From Mycoavidus cysteinexigens (lineage in GTDB: Bacteria; Pseudomonadota; Gammaproteobacteria; Burkholderiales; Burkholderiaceae), in contig NZ_AP018150.1 of assembly GCF_003966915.1 (NCBI RefSeq), forward strand, positions 1,860,001-1,924,000: a stretch of DNA of 64,000 nucleotides. Reading direction: 5' to 3'. The notes beneath the pieces are model-generated. The model was not told the DNA's origin and searched no databases. It saw only the letters and a list, made by a program, of their open reading frames with translations. Below are positions 44,121-54,006 of this stretch, one piece after another. Both the position numbers and the translations under genes were made by a program. How positions within the stretch are numbered: the first letter of the stretch is position 1; each line of letters opens with the position of its first letter.

Positions 44121-46715
44121 TCACGCTGCTTTTCTTTCCAATGCCCCCCTTTGCTTGAGTAGTCGCTTATTAATTTCACTTAACCCTTCTACTCCGTCTA
44201 TTAGCATATCTGCTGCAGTCAATACTTCACGCCCCTGACTCCAACACAACACTATCTTATACTCCTCCCTTTCTTTTTTGATCTCCCATTGCCGTAATGA
44301 CCTATCTGCACTACCGGTCAACAGATAAGAACCCCCAAGCATCGCTTTCCAAGCTATGCTAGTGACCCATCCGTCAAATCCTTGCATCACTCGTAGACAC
44401 GTACCTGAAGCAACCTCCCACAAACGCACCGTATTATCCCGACTGCCCGAAGCGAGCTGCGCTCCATTGGGCGAATACACCACACTACTAATAACGGAGG
44501 TATGGCCTGTAAAAGTGTACCTCGGCGTGCCGCTTTGTGCGTCCCATAACCGTACCGTTTTGTCCGAACTGCCCGAAGCAATCTGTACTCCGCCGGGCGA
44601 ATACACCACGCTATTAACAGCGTCGTTATGGCCTGTCAAGGTAAACCTTAGCTCGCCGCTTTTCACGTCCCACAACTGCACCATCCTGTCATCGCTGCCC
44701 GAAGCAATCTGCAATCCGCTGGGTGAATACACCACGCTGTTAACAGCGCCAGTATGTCCTGTCCAGGTAAACTTTAGCTCGCCGCTTTCCACGTCCCACA
44801 ACCGCACTGTGTTGTCCATACTGCTTGAAGCAATCTGCCCTCCGTTAGGTGAATACACTACACTAGTAACAAGGTCAGTATGGCCTGTCCAGCCGAGCCC
44901 TCGCTCGCCACTTTTCGCGTCCCACAACTGCATCTTTCCGTCTGCACCGCCTGATGCGATCTGCTCTCCGCTGGGCGAATACACCGCGCTAGTAACTCGT
45001 TCGATTTCGCCAGTCAAAGTGAACCCAAGAGTGCCATTTTGCGCATCCCATAGCCGCACCGTTCCGTCATCGCTGCCTGAAGCGATCTGTGATCCGCTGG
45101 GCGAATACGCCACGCTCCTAACGGTGTCAGTATAGCTTGGCAAGGTGTGCCCAAGCGCCCCCCTTTGGGTATGCCACAGCCGCACCGTTCCATCATCGCT
45201 GCCCGAAGCGATCTGCGATCCATTCGGCGAATACGCTACGCTATTAACAGCAGAGGTATGGCCCATCAAGACGTGCTGCGCTCCACCTTGTAGGTCCCAC
45301 AGCCGCACTGTTTCGTCTCTACTACCCGAGACAATGTGCGTGCCGTTCGGCGAATATGCCACGCTCATAACCTCGTCGGTGTGTCCTTCTAAAGTACGCA
45401 TAGCTACGACACTTTGCGCGTCCCACAGCCGAACCGAGGAGTCGGCACTGCCCGAAGCAATCTGCGCTCCACTAGGCGAATACACCACGCTATGAACATC
45501 GGTGTTATGGGCACACCAAGTGTGCTTAAGCTCACCGCTTTTTGCATCCCACAGACACATCAGTGGGTCACTCATGCCCGAGACAATTTGCATGCCGTTC
45601 GGCGAATACGCCACGCTATTAACATAGGAGGGATGTCCCCATCTTTCTTTATGCTCGCCACTTCTCGCGTCCCAAAAATTCACACTTGCGTCATCACCAC
45701 CCGCAACGATCTGCTCTCCGTTGGGCGAATACACCACACTAGTAATCCCCTCATGGAATATCAAAGTACTCTCAGGCGTGCCGCTTTTCGCGTTCCACAA
45801 TCGCACTGAGATCGAACCCGAGGCGAGCTGCTGACCGCTGGGTGAATACACCACGCTACGAACAGAGGAGCGATGCCCTACCAGGGTATGGATTTTTGAC
45901 CAGTTTGACGTGTCATATACGCTGATCTCACCGTTTTCGAGGCCTATCGCACAGTTTTTCCCATCCGGTGAATACGCGCACGAATTCACGGCGCCCTCTT
46001 CTTGCAGATAAGGCCATTCACCAAACTGCACTCCAAACATCTGTGATCCGCTCAAATTCGCCTGGCGCAGCCAGCTCGCGCTGAGATTAACCCCCCTTAA
46101 ATCTGCACCCTGCAACTGCGCGGAATCGAATACGCCATAACTTAAGTCCGCCCCAGGCACACGTATCCCTTTCAGGTCTTTATCCTTGAATTGCACCCCA
46201 GCCTTCACTAATAGTGTCATCGCGTTAGCTGCTATTGGCTGTACCTCTTCGGTTTTGGACTGTTCGACCCAGTTTAATAATTTCTCTTTTAACAGTGCAT
46301 CTTGTTGGACTTCTTTTTGTAAAAATCTAAATATCTCTGGATCATTAACAAGCCATACCAACTCAAAAAGGGCTGCTCTCTCCACAACCTGATCGAATTG
46401 TCCTAAGTCCGTTAACTTTTGTAATTGACTTAACGCAAAACCCTTTAACTCTTCATCCGAGTCCATTAAAGCCCCTTGATATTGAGCTTGAATCCTATCT
46501 TTGATTAAGTGCAACTTCAAAATAGGCGAATCCATAGGTTCACCATTGCGAGTCACTGTGGTCAATGCTTTAAACAAAGCTTGCTGACTCGAAAAATCTA
46601 GTAGCTTTTCTATCTCTCCTCGGGTTTCTAAGGGGAGCGAAAGGAACGATGGTTTTACGGTCTTTTGGGCTGCTGGATAAGACGTAATGGCAGAGTTAGA
46701 AATGGGTGTTAACAT
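44121..46715 (-). CDS. WD40 protein with F-box-like N-terminus and pentapeptide repeats, no NACHT
   Basis: An 864-residue paralogue of the protein at 17803. The ATG at 46715 (MLTPISNSA) is chosen because the paralogue starts there and a GAGAG precedes it; an in-frame ATG at 46748 adds 11 unconserved residues. An F-box-like LSLPLETRGEIEKLLDF lies near residue 25, then a helical region, pentapeptide-like repeats (~195-235) and WD40 repeats (~245-840). I count 12 canonical-position plus two divergent blades. Repeats are less uniform than at 17803; some have lost GH. It ends against an Rz remnant, as at 17803. Beyond its start lie IS256 debris and the next NACHT gene rather than an integrase. Confidence 0.8.
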   Translation of the reverse strand: MLTPISNSAITSYPAAQKTVKPSFLSLPLETRGEIEKLLDFSSQQALFKALTTVTRNGEPMDSPILKLHLIKDRIQAQYQGALMDSDEELKGFALSQLQKLTDLGQFDQVVERAALFELVWLVNDPEIFRFLQKEVQQDALLKEKLLNWVEQSKTEEVQPIAANAMTLLVKAGVQFKDKDLKGIRVPGADLSYGVFDSAQLQGADLRGVNLSASWLRQANLSGSQMFGVQFGEWPYLQEEGAVNSCAYSPDGKNCAIGLENGEISVYDTSNWSKIHTLVGHRSSVRSVVYSPSGQQLASGSISVRLWNAKSGTPESTLIFHEGITSVVYSPNGEQIVAGGDDASVNFWDARSGEHKERWGHPSYVNSVAYSPNGMQIVSGMSDPLMCLWDAKSGELKHTWCAHNTDVHSVVYSPSGAQIASGSADSSVRLWDAQSVVAMRTLEGHTDEVMSVAYSPNGTHIVSGSRDETVRLWDLQGGAQHVLMGHTSAVNSVAYSPNGSQIASGSDDGTVRLWHTQRGALGHTLPSYTDTVRSVAYSPSGSQIASGSDDGTVRLWDAQNGTLGFTLTGEIERVTSAVYSPSGEQIASGGADGKMQLWDAKSGERGLGWTGHTDLVTSVVYSPNGGQIASSSMDNTVRLWDVESGELKFTWTGHTGAVNSVVYSPSGLQIASGSDDRMVQLWDVKSGELRFTLTGHNDAVNSVVYSPGGVQIASGSSDKTVRLWDAQSGTPRYTFTGHTSVISSVVYSPNGAQLASGSRDNTVRLWEVASGTCLRVMQGFDGWVTSIAWKAMLGGSYLLTGSADRSLRQWEIKKEREEYKIVLCWSQGREVLTAADMLIDGVEGLSEINKRLLKQRGALERKAA

Positions 46716-46818
46716 AAATATTCTCTCAAAATGCCTCGTACAAAGCAATTAGAAACTCTATAGTCGAGCCTGTCAGAATTTTTGTGTGTCCAAAGTTCTG
46801 GTTAAATTTTACAGCTTC

Positions 46819-47083
46819 TTATAATGAAGCTGTAAAACGCTCGCCAAATAAGATGGCAAATTGAATTTTTGCAGTCCGCCACGTGATAGGTGGCATTTTC
46901 CAATCTTTAGTGATATTTCGCAAAGCCAAATAAATAAGCTTAATGGCAGCTTGGTCATTGGGGAAATGACCCCGATTTTTAATCACCTTACGCACCTGCA
47001 TATGTAGGCTCTCGATGGCATCGGTTGTATAAATAACTTTACGGACCTCTTGCGGATAAGCAAAAAAAGGAATGACTTCTTGC
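46819..47083 (-). pseudogene. IS256-family transposase, 3' fragment
   Basis: The last ~88 codons (QEVIPFFAYPQEVRKVIYTT, then DAIESLHMQVRKVIKNRGHF, to FGERFTASL) match the C-terminus of the intact IS256 transposase at 36484 with several substitutions. It is therefore from a separate copy. The 5' part is absent and the sequence passes directly into the 3' flank of the NACHT gene at 47144, where an Rz remnant would be expected. Confidence 0.85.
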
Positions 47084-47143
47084 TAGTCAGTTCGCCTAAA
47101 ATCATTACAAAAGGCGCTTACGCGCCTCTATAGCTTAGCTATT

Positions 47144-50100
47144 CTACTGCCCGCTTATACTATTTGCAGCTAACACGGCTCCCCTCTGAGTTAACAACCT
47201 TTGATTCACCTCGCTTAAGCCCTCTATCTCTTCAATCAACGTATCCTTCACCGTCAACTCTTTAGACTCTACTGAACTCCAACACAATTTCACTTGATAG
47301 CCCTCCAGCTCTTTTTTAAGCTCCCATTGCCGCACGGAATGATCTACGCTACCTGTCACCAAATACTCTTCTCCATCCAACACTGTCCAAGCTACACTAT
47401 TAACTACACCACTCAACATTTGAATTTCTCTGAGACACGCTCCCGAGATTACCTCCCATAGCCGTACCGTCTTATCTTCACTGCCCGAGGCGATCTGCTC
47501 TCCGCTCGGCGAATACACAGCGCTATTAACTGACCTTGTATGGCCCGTCAAGGTCAGGCTGGGCGCACCGCTTTTCACTTCCCACAATCGTACCGTCTTA
47601 TCATTACCGCACGAGGCGAGCTGCAAGCCGCTCGGCGAATACGCAACGCTATTAACATAGTCGGTATGGCCCTTCAAGATAGGGCCGGGCGCGCCGCTTT
47701 TCACTTCCCACAGTCGTACCGTACTATCATTACCGCACGAGGCGAGCTGCAAGCCGCTCGGCGAATACGCAACGCTATTAACATAGCCGGTATGGCCCTT
47801 CAAGATAGAGCCGGGCGCGCCGCTTTTCACTTCCCACAGTCGAATCGTCTCGTCAGCACTACCCGATGCGAGCTGCTCTCCGCTCGGAGAATACACCACG
47901 CTCCGAACATAGGAGAAATGGCCCTTCAACGTGGGGCCGGGCGCACCACTTTTCACATCCCACAGTCGTACCGTGTTGTCCATACCCCCCGATGCGACCT
48001 GCTCACCGTTCGGCGAATACGCCACGCTCAAAACCTTGCGGGTATGGCCCCTCAAGGTCGGGCCGGGTGCGCCGCTTTTCACCTCCCACAATCGTACCGT
48101 ACTATCCCAACTGCCCGATGCGAGCTGCGAACCGCTCGGCGAATACACTACGCTATTAACCCAGTTGGTATGGCCCTTCAAGATAGGGCCGGGCGCGCCG
48201 CTTTTCACTTCCCACAAGCGGACCGTCTTGTCACTACTCCCCGAAGCAATCTGCTCTCCGCTCGGCGAATACACCACGCTATTAATCCAGTTGGAATGGC
48301 CCTTCAAGGTCGGGCCGGGCGCTCCGCTTTTCACTTCCCACAGTCGTACCGTATGGTCGCCACTGCCCGAGGCAATCTGTTCTCCGCTCGGCGAATACAC
48401 CACGCTACCAACAAAGTCGGTATGGCCCTTCAAGGTCAAGCCGGGCGCACCGCTTTTCACGTCCCACAGTCGTACCGTAAGGTCACCACTGCCCGAGGCA
48501 ATCTGTTCTCCGCTCGGTGAATACACCACGCTATTAACCATGCCGGTATGGCCCTTCAAGATCGGGCCAGGCGACCCGCCTTTCACATCCCACAGTCGTA
48601 CCGTTTTGTCTCTACTGCCCGAGGCAATCTGTTCTCCGCTCGGTGAATACACCACGCTCAAAACCCTGTCGGTATGGCCCTTCAAGATCGGGCCGGGCGA
48701 CCCGTTTCTCACGTCCCACAGTCGTACCGTATAGTCATCACTACACGAGGCGAGCTGCGAACCGCTCGGAGAATACACTACGCTTCCAACCCAGTCGGTA
48801 TGGCCCTTCAAGATCAGGCCGGGCGCGCCGCTTTTCACGTCCCACAGTCGTACCGTTCTATCCCCACTGCCCGATGCAATCTGCTCTCCGCTCGGTGAAT
48901 ACACCACACTCAAAACCCTTTCGGTATGGCCCTTAAAGATGGGACCGGGCGCGCCGCTTTTCACGTCCCACAGTCGTACCGTGTTGTCCATACCCCCCGA
49001 GGCGATCTGCTCTCCTCTCGGCGAATACACCACTATCCCAACAGAGCCGGTATGGCCCTTCAAAGTGTGGCTTTTTGTCCAGCTTGACGTGCCATACACG
49101 CAAATCTCACCACTCGAAAGGCTCATCGTACAGGTTTGACCATCCGGAGAATAGGCACACGAGTTCACTCCACTCTCTTCTTCCAGATAGGCCAACTCTC
49201 CAAACTGCACCCCCGACATCTGCGCGCCGCTTAAATTCGCTTCCCGCAGCCAGCTCGTGCTAAACTTCACACCGCTTAAATCCGACCCTTGCAATTGCGC
49301 TGAGTCAAACATCCCAAAACTTAAATCCGCAACAGGGATCCGGATACCCTTCAAATCCATCCCATTAAACTGGATCCCTGCCTTGACCAAAATCGTGATT
49401 GCATTCGCCGCCCCTTGACTCACAGATTCCACCTGCTTGGAGGCTTTGATCCATGCCAGCAGCGGTTTCATCAGCGCTTTGTTCTGTCGCACGCGCTCCA
49501 CTAAAAACCGCTGAATCGCCACATCCTCCACCAGATTAAAGCGGTTCAATAACCCTTTCTGATCTACCTGATCCGAATCATTCAGCATCTTCCATAGACC
49601 CTGCACATTCTTCATTTCGTTCAATGGCTCGCCTATCGATGCATCCGATCCAGCTGTACTTTCCAGCTCTTGCCACATTTCACGCGCTACAAAATAATCC
49701 CGCAACGATTTATGGATAAAGCGATATTCTTTGCCCAAATCATTTGGCCTGTCCTGGCAGATTAAGGGCGCATTTAAGCGCATCAGCACTGTGCTAGTTT
49801 CCTCATCGCCTAATAGGCGTCTGCGCCAATCTCCCTCTGTAGCTGAGTTATTTTTTTTCCATTTCGCATAAGTACTGGCTTTATAAGACGCTATCACCTC
49901 CCCAGCTTGGTACATTTCCAAGGCTAGCTCTTGACTATATTCCACCCCGAAGTTGGCAAATCCTCCTCGCTCGATTTTTTTGAACTCATCTCTTTCTTTT
50001 GAATTAAGCTCAAGTATCTGATCTAGCCTCTGTTGTGAACGGTCAAACCAGCTCTTTACAAACTGATCGTAAATTGCAATTCGAGTTAAGCTCTGATTCT

Positions 50101-51163
50101 CTATTTGGCCACTTTGGCTCAATTCAGGCAGCACGCTCAAGGTTATTTTCAGCAAAAATGGATTACTCACCAGCTCTTTTAAGCTTGGCTCCTCCAACTC
50201 TTTTTTGTATTTCTCCGCGCTCCACAAAGCATCAGGGTGTATTTCGCTATATCGATCAACATACCGCTTTATCGTTTCTTCCGAAAATGGTGCCAGCCGA
50301 TACTCCTGTAAAGCGGTACGCTCACCTGGTGGATGAAATTTATATTGATAGTTTGGCCCTAAATATTCCGGGCGACTGCTGATTATGATTTTTGCGCCTT
50401 TCCAGTCATTTAACTCATTATCTTTATAAAATACCTGCTGCCGATGCTCGATCTCGTCAAATCCATCTAAAATTAATACAAATCGATGTTTACTTTGTAA
50501 TTCTTTGATCTGCTCTTTCGAGAATCCATGCCTTTCGAAAAAGGCGCTCACTAGATTCCGATCCGGCCCTAACAAGCTCGATAATCCTATAAATACCGGA
50601 ATTGGCATATTTTCCGACTTACCGCCTTGGATACAGGCTTCCCACAAGCTCACCGCGAGATCTCGGTTAAAAGTCGACTTGCCTGAACCGGCTTCACCTA
50701 GTAGGAGTAAGACTTTTTTATTGGAGTTCAAAAAATCTTGAACCTTGCTTTTTAAATCAAAGCGGGTTGAATCGTGAAGCTCCATCCCTTCCGGCTCCAC
50801 ATAGTTCGACAACGCATCTTTAACTTCGTTGTCTTCCTCTAAACTTTTTTCATACCTTTTCTGCAACGCCTCAATAGCCGAATCTAAGTTGACCAACGGC
50901 TTAATATTAGGCTGCAAGGCAAAAATATGCTGCAACATCAGGGTTTCTATCAACTTCGAATCTGCCGCCGCTAAATGTATATGGTTATTCGCTGTATTAT
51001 TATTTCCAATGGTTAAATTATTTAAAAAACCATTACCGATTTGCACATTACTTTCACTTAGATCATCGGCTCGTTCTTGAGTATCAGAAAAAGCTGAAGC
51101 CAATTTCGGAATATATGACGCTAAGGAAGGTTGAGTGCTCTGATTCGGACTAATCGGCAACAT
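47144..51163 (-). CDS. NLR-like NACHT NTPase with amyloid-like N-terminal motif and near-identical WD40 repeats
   Basis: A 1339-residue protein starting MLPISPNQS at 51163. The GTG three codons upstream is rejected because the GAGGAG box would abut it, and because the paralogue at 39294 starts at this ATG. VQIG at 40-43, NACHT Walker A (~158) and Walker B (~232) are as in 39294-43241. After YRFIHKSLRDYFVAR the sequence switches to the helical middle region seen in the proteins at 11648 and 26984 (LNRFNLVEDVAIQRFLVERV). The WD40 array has 13 canonical plus two divergent blades (15). They are almost identical except at positions after GHT and in SGxxD. The protein is a recombinant of two NLR lineages. 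Intact. Confidence 0.85.
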   Translation of the reverse strand: MLPISPNQSTQPSLASYIPKLASAFSDTQERADDLSESNVQIGNGFLNNLTIGNNNTANNHIHLAAADSKLIETLMLQHIFALQPNIKPLVNLDSAIEALQKRYEKSLEEDNEVKDALSNYVEPEGMELHDSTRFDLKSKVQDFLNSNKKVLLLLGEAGSGKSTFNRDLAVSLWEACIQGGKSENMPIPVFIGLSSLLGPDRNLVSAFFERHGFSKEQIKELQSKHRFVLILDGFDEIEHRQQVFYKDNELNDWKGAKIIISSRPEYLGPNYQYKFHPPGERTALQEYRLAPFSEETIKRYVDRYSEIHPDALWSAEKYKKELEEPSLKELVSNPFLLKITLSVLPELSQSGQIENQSLTRIAIYDQFVKSWFDRSQQRLDQILELNSKERDEFKKIERGGFANFGVEYSQELALEMYQAGEVIASYKASTYAKWKKNNSATEGDWRRRLLGDEETSTVLMRLNAPLICQDRPNDLGKEYRFIHKSLRDYFVAREMWQELESTAGSDASIGEPLNEMKNVQGLWKMLNDSDQVDQKGLLNRFNLVEDVAIQRFLVERVRQNKALMKPLLAWIKASKQVESVSQGAANAITILVKAGIQFNGMDLKGIRIPVADLSFGMFDSAQLQGSDLSGVKFSTSWLREANLSGAQMSGVQFGELAYLEEESGVNSCAYSPDGQTCTMSLSSGEICVYGTSSWTKSHTLKGHTGSVGIVVYSPRGEQIASGGMDNTVRLWDVKSGAPGPIFKGHTERVLSVVYSPSGEQIASGSGDRTVRLWDVKSGAPGLILKGHTDWVGSVVYSPSGSQLASCSDDYTVRLWDVRNGSPGPILKGHTDRVLSVVYSPSGEQIASGSRDKTVRLWDVKGGSPGPILKGHTGMVNSVVYSPSGEQIASGSGDLTVRLWDVKSGAPGLTLKGHTDFVGSVVYSPSGEQIASGSGDHTVRLWEVKSGAPGPTLKGHSNWINSVVYSPSGEQIASGSSDKTVRLWEVKSGAPGPILKGHTNWVNSVVYSPSGSQLASGSWDSTVRLWEVKSGAPGPTLRGHTRKVLSVAYSPNGEQVASGGMDNTVRLWDVKSGAPGPTLKGHFSYVRSVVYSPSGEQLASGSADETIRLWEVKSGAPGSILKGHTGYVNSVAYSPSGLQLASCGNDSTVRLWEVKSGAPGPILKGHTDYVNSVAYSPSGLQLASCGNDKTVRLWEVKSGAPSLTLTGHTRSVNSAVYSPSGEQIASGSEDKTVRLWEVISGACLREIQMLSGVVNSVAWTVLDGEEYLVTGSVDHSVRQWELKKELEGYQVKLCWSSVESKELTVKDTLIEEIEGLSEVNQRLLTQRGAVLAANSISGQ
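47500..49080 (-). repeat. 126-bp tandem repeats encoding WD40 blades
   Basis: Thirteen near-identical ~126-bp units, each carrying the equivalent of YSPSGEQIASGS and TVRLW. The high identity creates long antisense open frames on the + strand, which are not genes. Confidence 0.9.
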
Positions 51164-51339
51164 GCTGGGCACTCCTCTCTAATAATTCGTTGATTTTCTG
51201 AATACCTCACTACCCGCTAATAATCCAACTTTCGCTGAATAAAACCCCCGGCTTCAAAGCTGGCACATAGGCAACGCCAAAACTTTCGAAAGTATTCGAC
51301 TTTTACTCGAAGTTTTGTGCGCGCAATTTTACGTCAAAA

Positions 51340-51414
51340 TTGCTTCGGAAAACTTATGCCTAATTCGCATTAATAAGGCCTAAAAAGCCCTAATTTGGCT
51401 ATTGTTCCGAAGCA
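51340..51414. repeat. conserved ~75-bp inverted-repeat element, copy 4
   Basis: Nearly identical to copy 3, with the same TTGCTTCGGA and TTCCGAAGCA ends. Confidence 0.75.
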
Positions 51415-51460
51415 GAGAATCGTCTATCCTATTGATTATATTCATCTTTGTTGATTTCCC

Positions 51461-51522
51461 TCCAGGACTCGAGGGTATACTGGTCCCCAGTATCGAGGGT
51501 TCAAATCCCTCCCTTTCCGCCA
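51461..51522 (+). other. tRNA-Ser 3' half, putative att site, copy 4
   Basis: Same sequence as copy 3 up to the CCA. The flank on its left matches copy 3 but the flank on its right matches copy 2, so a crossover at the core is likely. Confidence 0.8.
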
Positions 51523-51879
51523 ATTCCCTGATTCTATAAGGCTTTCCCGTTTAAAACCTCCGCTTCTGCGCCGGTTTTTGCTTCGTTCCCCCTCTTCCAA
51601 ATCCTTGGTTACCCTCATCGCAACAAGCCCTGCGCTGGTTTTTTGCTTCGGAATGGATTATTTCAGCTGTTTCGTGGGCGGACTGATCGCAACGATCAAC
51701 ACAAGAAGAAAACGGTTGGGCTCAGTCGGAGCTTAGAAGTATTTTATGCATAGCCTGCCCCCTGCCCAACCCAACGATGAGGTGAGGTCAATTCAGCTAA
51801 AAAGTCTGGAGCGTTTCAGATGGAAAAAAACGGGCCAAAACAGATGACTCAACAATTCAGGCGTCCATTGCGCTGGGTT
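51523..51879. repeat. post-att repeat region, copy 4 (no gene seen)
   Basis: Close copy of 34003-34330. Like that copy it leads directly to a family R repeat-protein gene. No open frame is supported. Confidence 0.6.
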
Positions 51880-53073
51880 TTACAGCTTTGCTAGATATTC
51901 TTTCCAAAAGGATGGATAACTAGGGCATGCTAATTTTGGCTCGTGAGCATCACACCTCGCTTTCAATAGAACGTGCAGTTTTACCCCACTCAGCTTAGGA
52001 TCGGCACTAGCATTCTCTTCAATAAGCTTCTTGGCGATCTCTCTCAAATCAGGCGTCCATCGCGCCGAGGATTCATGGCTTTTTTTTAGATATTCTGCCC
52101 AAAAGGATACATAACCAGGGCATTCTAATTTTGGCTTGTGAGCATCACACTTCGCTTTCAATAGAACGTGCAGTTCTGTCCCCTTCAGCTTAGGGTCGGC
52201 ATTTGCATTCTCTTCAATAAGCTTCTTGGCGATCGCTCTCAATTCAGACGTCCATCGCACCGGGGTTTCATAGATTTTCTTTAGACATTCTTCCCGAAAG
52301 GAGTTATAACCAGGGCATTCTAATTTTGGCTTGTGAGCATCACACTTCGCTTTCAATAGAATGTGCAGTTCTGTCCCCTTCAGCTTAGGATCGGCATTTG
52401 CATTCTCTTCAATAAGCTTCTTGGCGATCTCTCTCAATTTAGACGTCCATTTCACTCTCTTGGCGCTCTTCAATTTTGCTTGCTGCGCTGTATTTTCTTC
52501 TACAGCCGGAAAATCATTAACGGAAAGCGCAGCATGATTCGCTTCTGACTCTCCCCCCGAACTCATTTCACAATCTTCATCTGCTAACCAATCATAGGTA
52601 TGAGCAGTGGGCAAATCCGTTAAGGTGTCCTCCGCACTATCGTTTTGATTTCCTTCCCTCTCCTCTAACCTTTCCTGGCTTTCCGAATCGCATAACATTT
52701 CCGATTGAAAAAAGTCGCTTTCTAATACTCCATCTTGCTTATACAAAGGAGATGTCACCTCAAATTCCTCTGCAAAAAAACTATTCGAATCGTCTATCGT
52801 TAGAGAATTTATATCCGTTGTAATTCCATACTGCTCGTAAAGATTATCTATTCTGTCATCGACTTCATTAAATCGTGCTCTATCAAAACCGTCTAAATTG
52901 CTTTTTTGTACCTCTCCTGCCTCTCCACGTCTACGTTTTGCCAGAGGGGACGAACCCAGTGGGGATGGACTCCTTGCACGACGCATATTCCCACTGCTAG
53001 AAGGCTTATCTCCTGCGCTGGATACAGATTGTTGAGGGTAAATTGGTGAGGGATTTTTAGAAATATGGCGCAT
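51880..53073 (-). CDS. repeat protein with NLS-like N-terminus, unknown function (family R, member 2)
   Basis: A 397-residue protein. Its N-terminal ~190 residues are close to those of members 1 and 3: MRHISKNPSP, a Ser/Pro-rich part with basic RRAR and KRRR clusters, then an acidic disordered part. The C-terminal ~195 residues hold three ~63-residue repeats of the form WTxELRxIAKKLIEENANAD, then LxLLKAKCDAHxPKLxCPxY and SFxxxxLKK. Each repeat looks like a small helical domain; the WT...IA start recalls homeodomain/Myb-like helices and the CPxYxSF part recalls transposase winged helices. Those are impressions, not matches. AAGG precedes the start. An integrase fragment lies just upstream. Confidence 0.75.
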   Translation of the reverse strand: MRHISKNPSPIYPQQSVSSAGDKPSSSGNMRRARSPSPLGSSPLAKRRRGEAGEVQKSNLDGFDRARFNEVDDRIDNLYEQYGITTDINSLTIDDSNSFFAEEFEVTSPLYKQDGVLESDFFQSEMLCDSESQERLEEREGNQNDSAEDTLTDLPTAHTYDWLADEDCEMSSGGESEANHAALSVNDFPAVEENTAQQAKLKSAKRVKWTSKLREIAKKLIEENANADPKLKGTELHILLKAKCDAHKPKLECPGYNSFREECLKKIYETPVRWTSELRAIAKKLIEENANADPKLKGTELHVLLKAKCDAHKPKLECPGYVSFWAEYLKKSHESSARWTPDLREIAKKLIEENASADPKLSGVKLHVLLKARCDAHEPKLACPSYPSFWKEYLAKL

Positions 53074-53222
53074 GGCAGCCTTCTTTTATCAAAGGGTTTC
53101 TCTGCCAGGAGACTAAATCTCTTTATTTTTTCTTACGGGCTGCCATGCGAAATCATTGAACAAGGCACGAATCCATTCTTATCTACATGCTGCATTAAAT
53201 GTTCTAACCACACATTTGATGG

Positions 53223-53310
53223 CTATTTCGTCGGCTCTACTTTTTCACCCCGCCGATTACGCACATAGTGTTCCGTCATCTTGATGCTCGTATGCCCCAA
53301 CTGCTTTTGC
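53223..53310 (-). pseudogene. integrase 3' fragment 1
   Basis: Translates to KQLGHTSIKMTEHYVRNRRG and the EKVEPTK end, equal to the C-terminus of the integrase at 20528, with a stop at 53223. The fragment then joins a copy of the post-att region at a shared ttttgcttcg. Confidence 0.85.
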
Positions 53311-54006
53311 TTTGCTTCGCACTACCCCTTCTCGCCCCGTGTTTAGCCCCATCGCACCACATGATGCGCCGGTTTTTTGCTTCAGAATGGGTTATTTCGA
53401 CAGCTTTGTTGTTGGGTTTATCACAACGATCAATACAAAAACAAAACGGTTGGGCTCAGTCAGGGCTTAAAAGTATTTTCTGCATAGCTTGCGCCCTGCC
53501 CCATCCAACCATGAAGTCAATTCAGAAAAAAGTCTGGACCGTTTCAGATAGAGAAAAGTGGGCCAAAATAGAAGGCTCAACGAAACATGCAACCCTTGAA
53601 ATTAATTCCCTCTTAAACTGTGTGACTTACAGACATTGTTTCAATTGAAATACGTTAATAAACGCGAAGAGAAGCAGCTGATTAAAATGGAGCGGACAAA
53701 TACAAAGTATTAGCAGCAAAGGAAACGTATGCTGCCTTATATGAATGTTTGGAATATGATACTTAAGCAGTGGCAACAAGAGTTAAGTCAATTAGACAAA
53801 GGCCTCGGGCGCGTAAATTGTGTTTAATTGGCTCGCCAAAAGAGCCTAATTAGTAATATTGAGATTGGTTTAGCGACGGCTACATATACAGCCAGTACAG
53901 TTATTAGAATTAAGCTGATATAGAAATATAGGTATCAAATTCGTTTCCAGAAAAGGGAAACGATGTCTGTACATCACTCAATTCAGGCTTCCATTGCACC
54001 AGGGTT
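53311..54006. repeat. post-att region fragment and unassigned sequence
   Basis: 53311-53620 is another copy of the post-att region, with remnants of a small frame (KSIQKKVWTVSDREKWAKIE). 53690-53850 holds a decayed frame (KYKVLAAKETYAALYECLEY, a stop, then AVATRVKSIRQRPRARK), origin unknown. I see no intact gene. Confidence 0.5.

Noticed and set aside
53268-53648. 126-codon + strand frame
   Set aside because: It runs antisense through an integrase remnant and then through the non-coding post-att repeat; only its last part recalls a decayed small frame.
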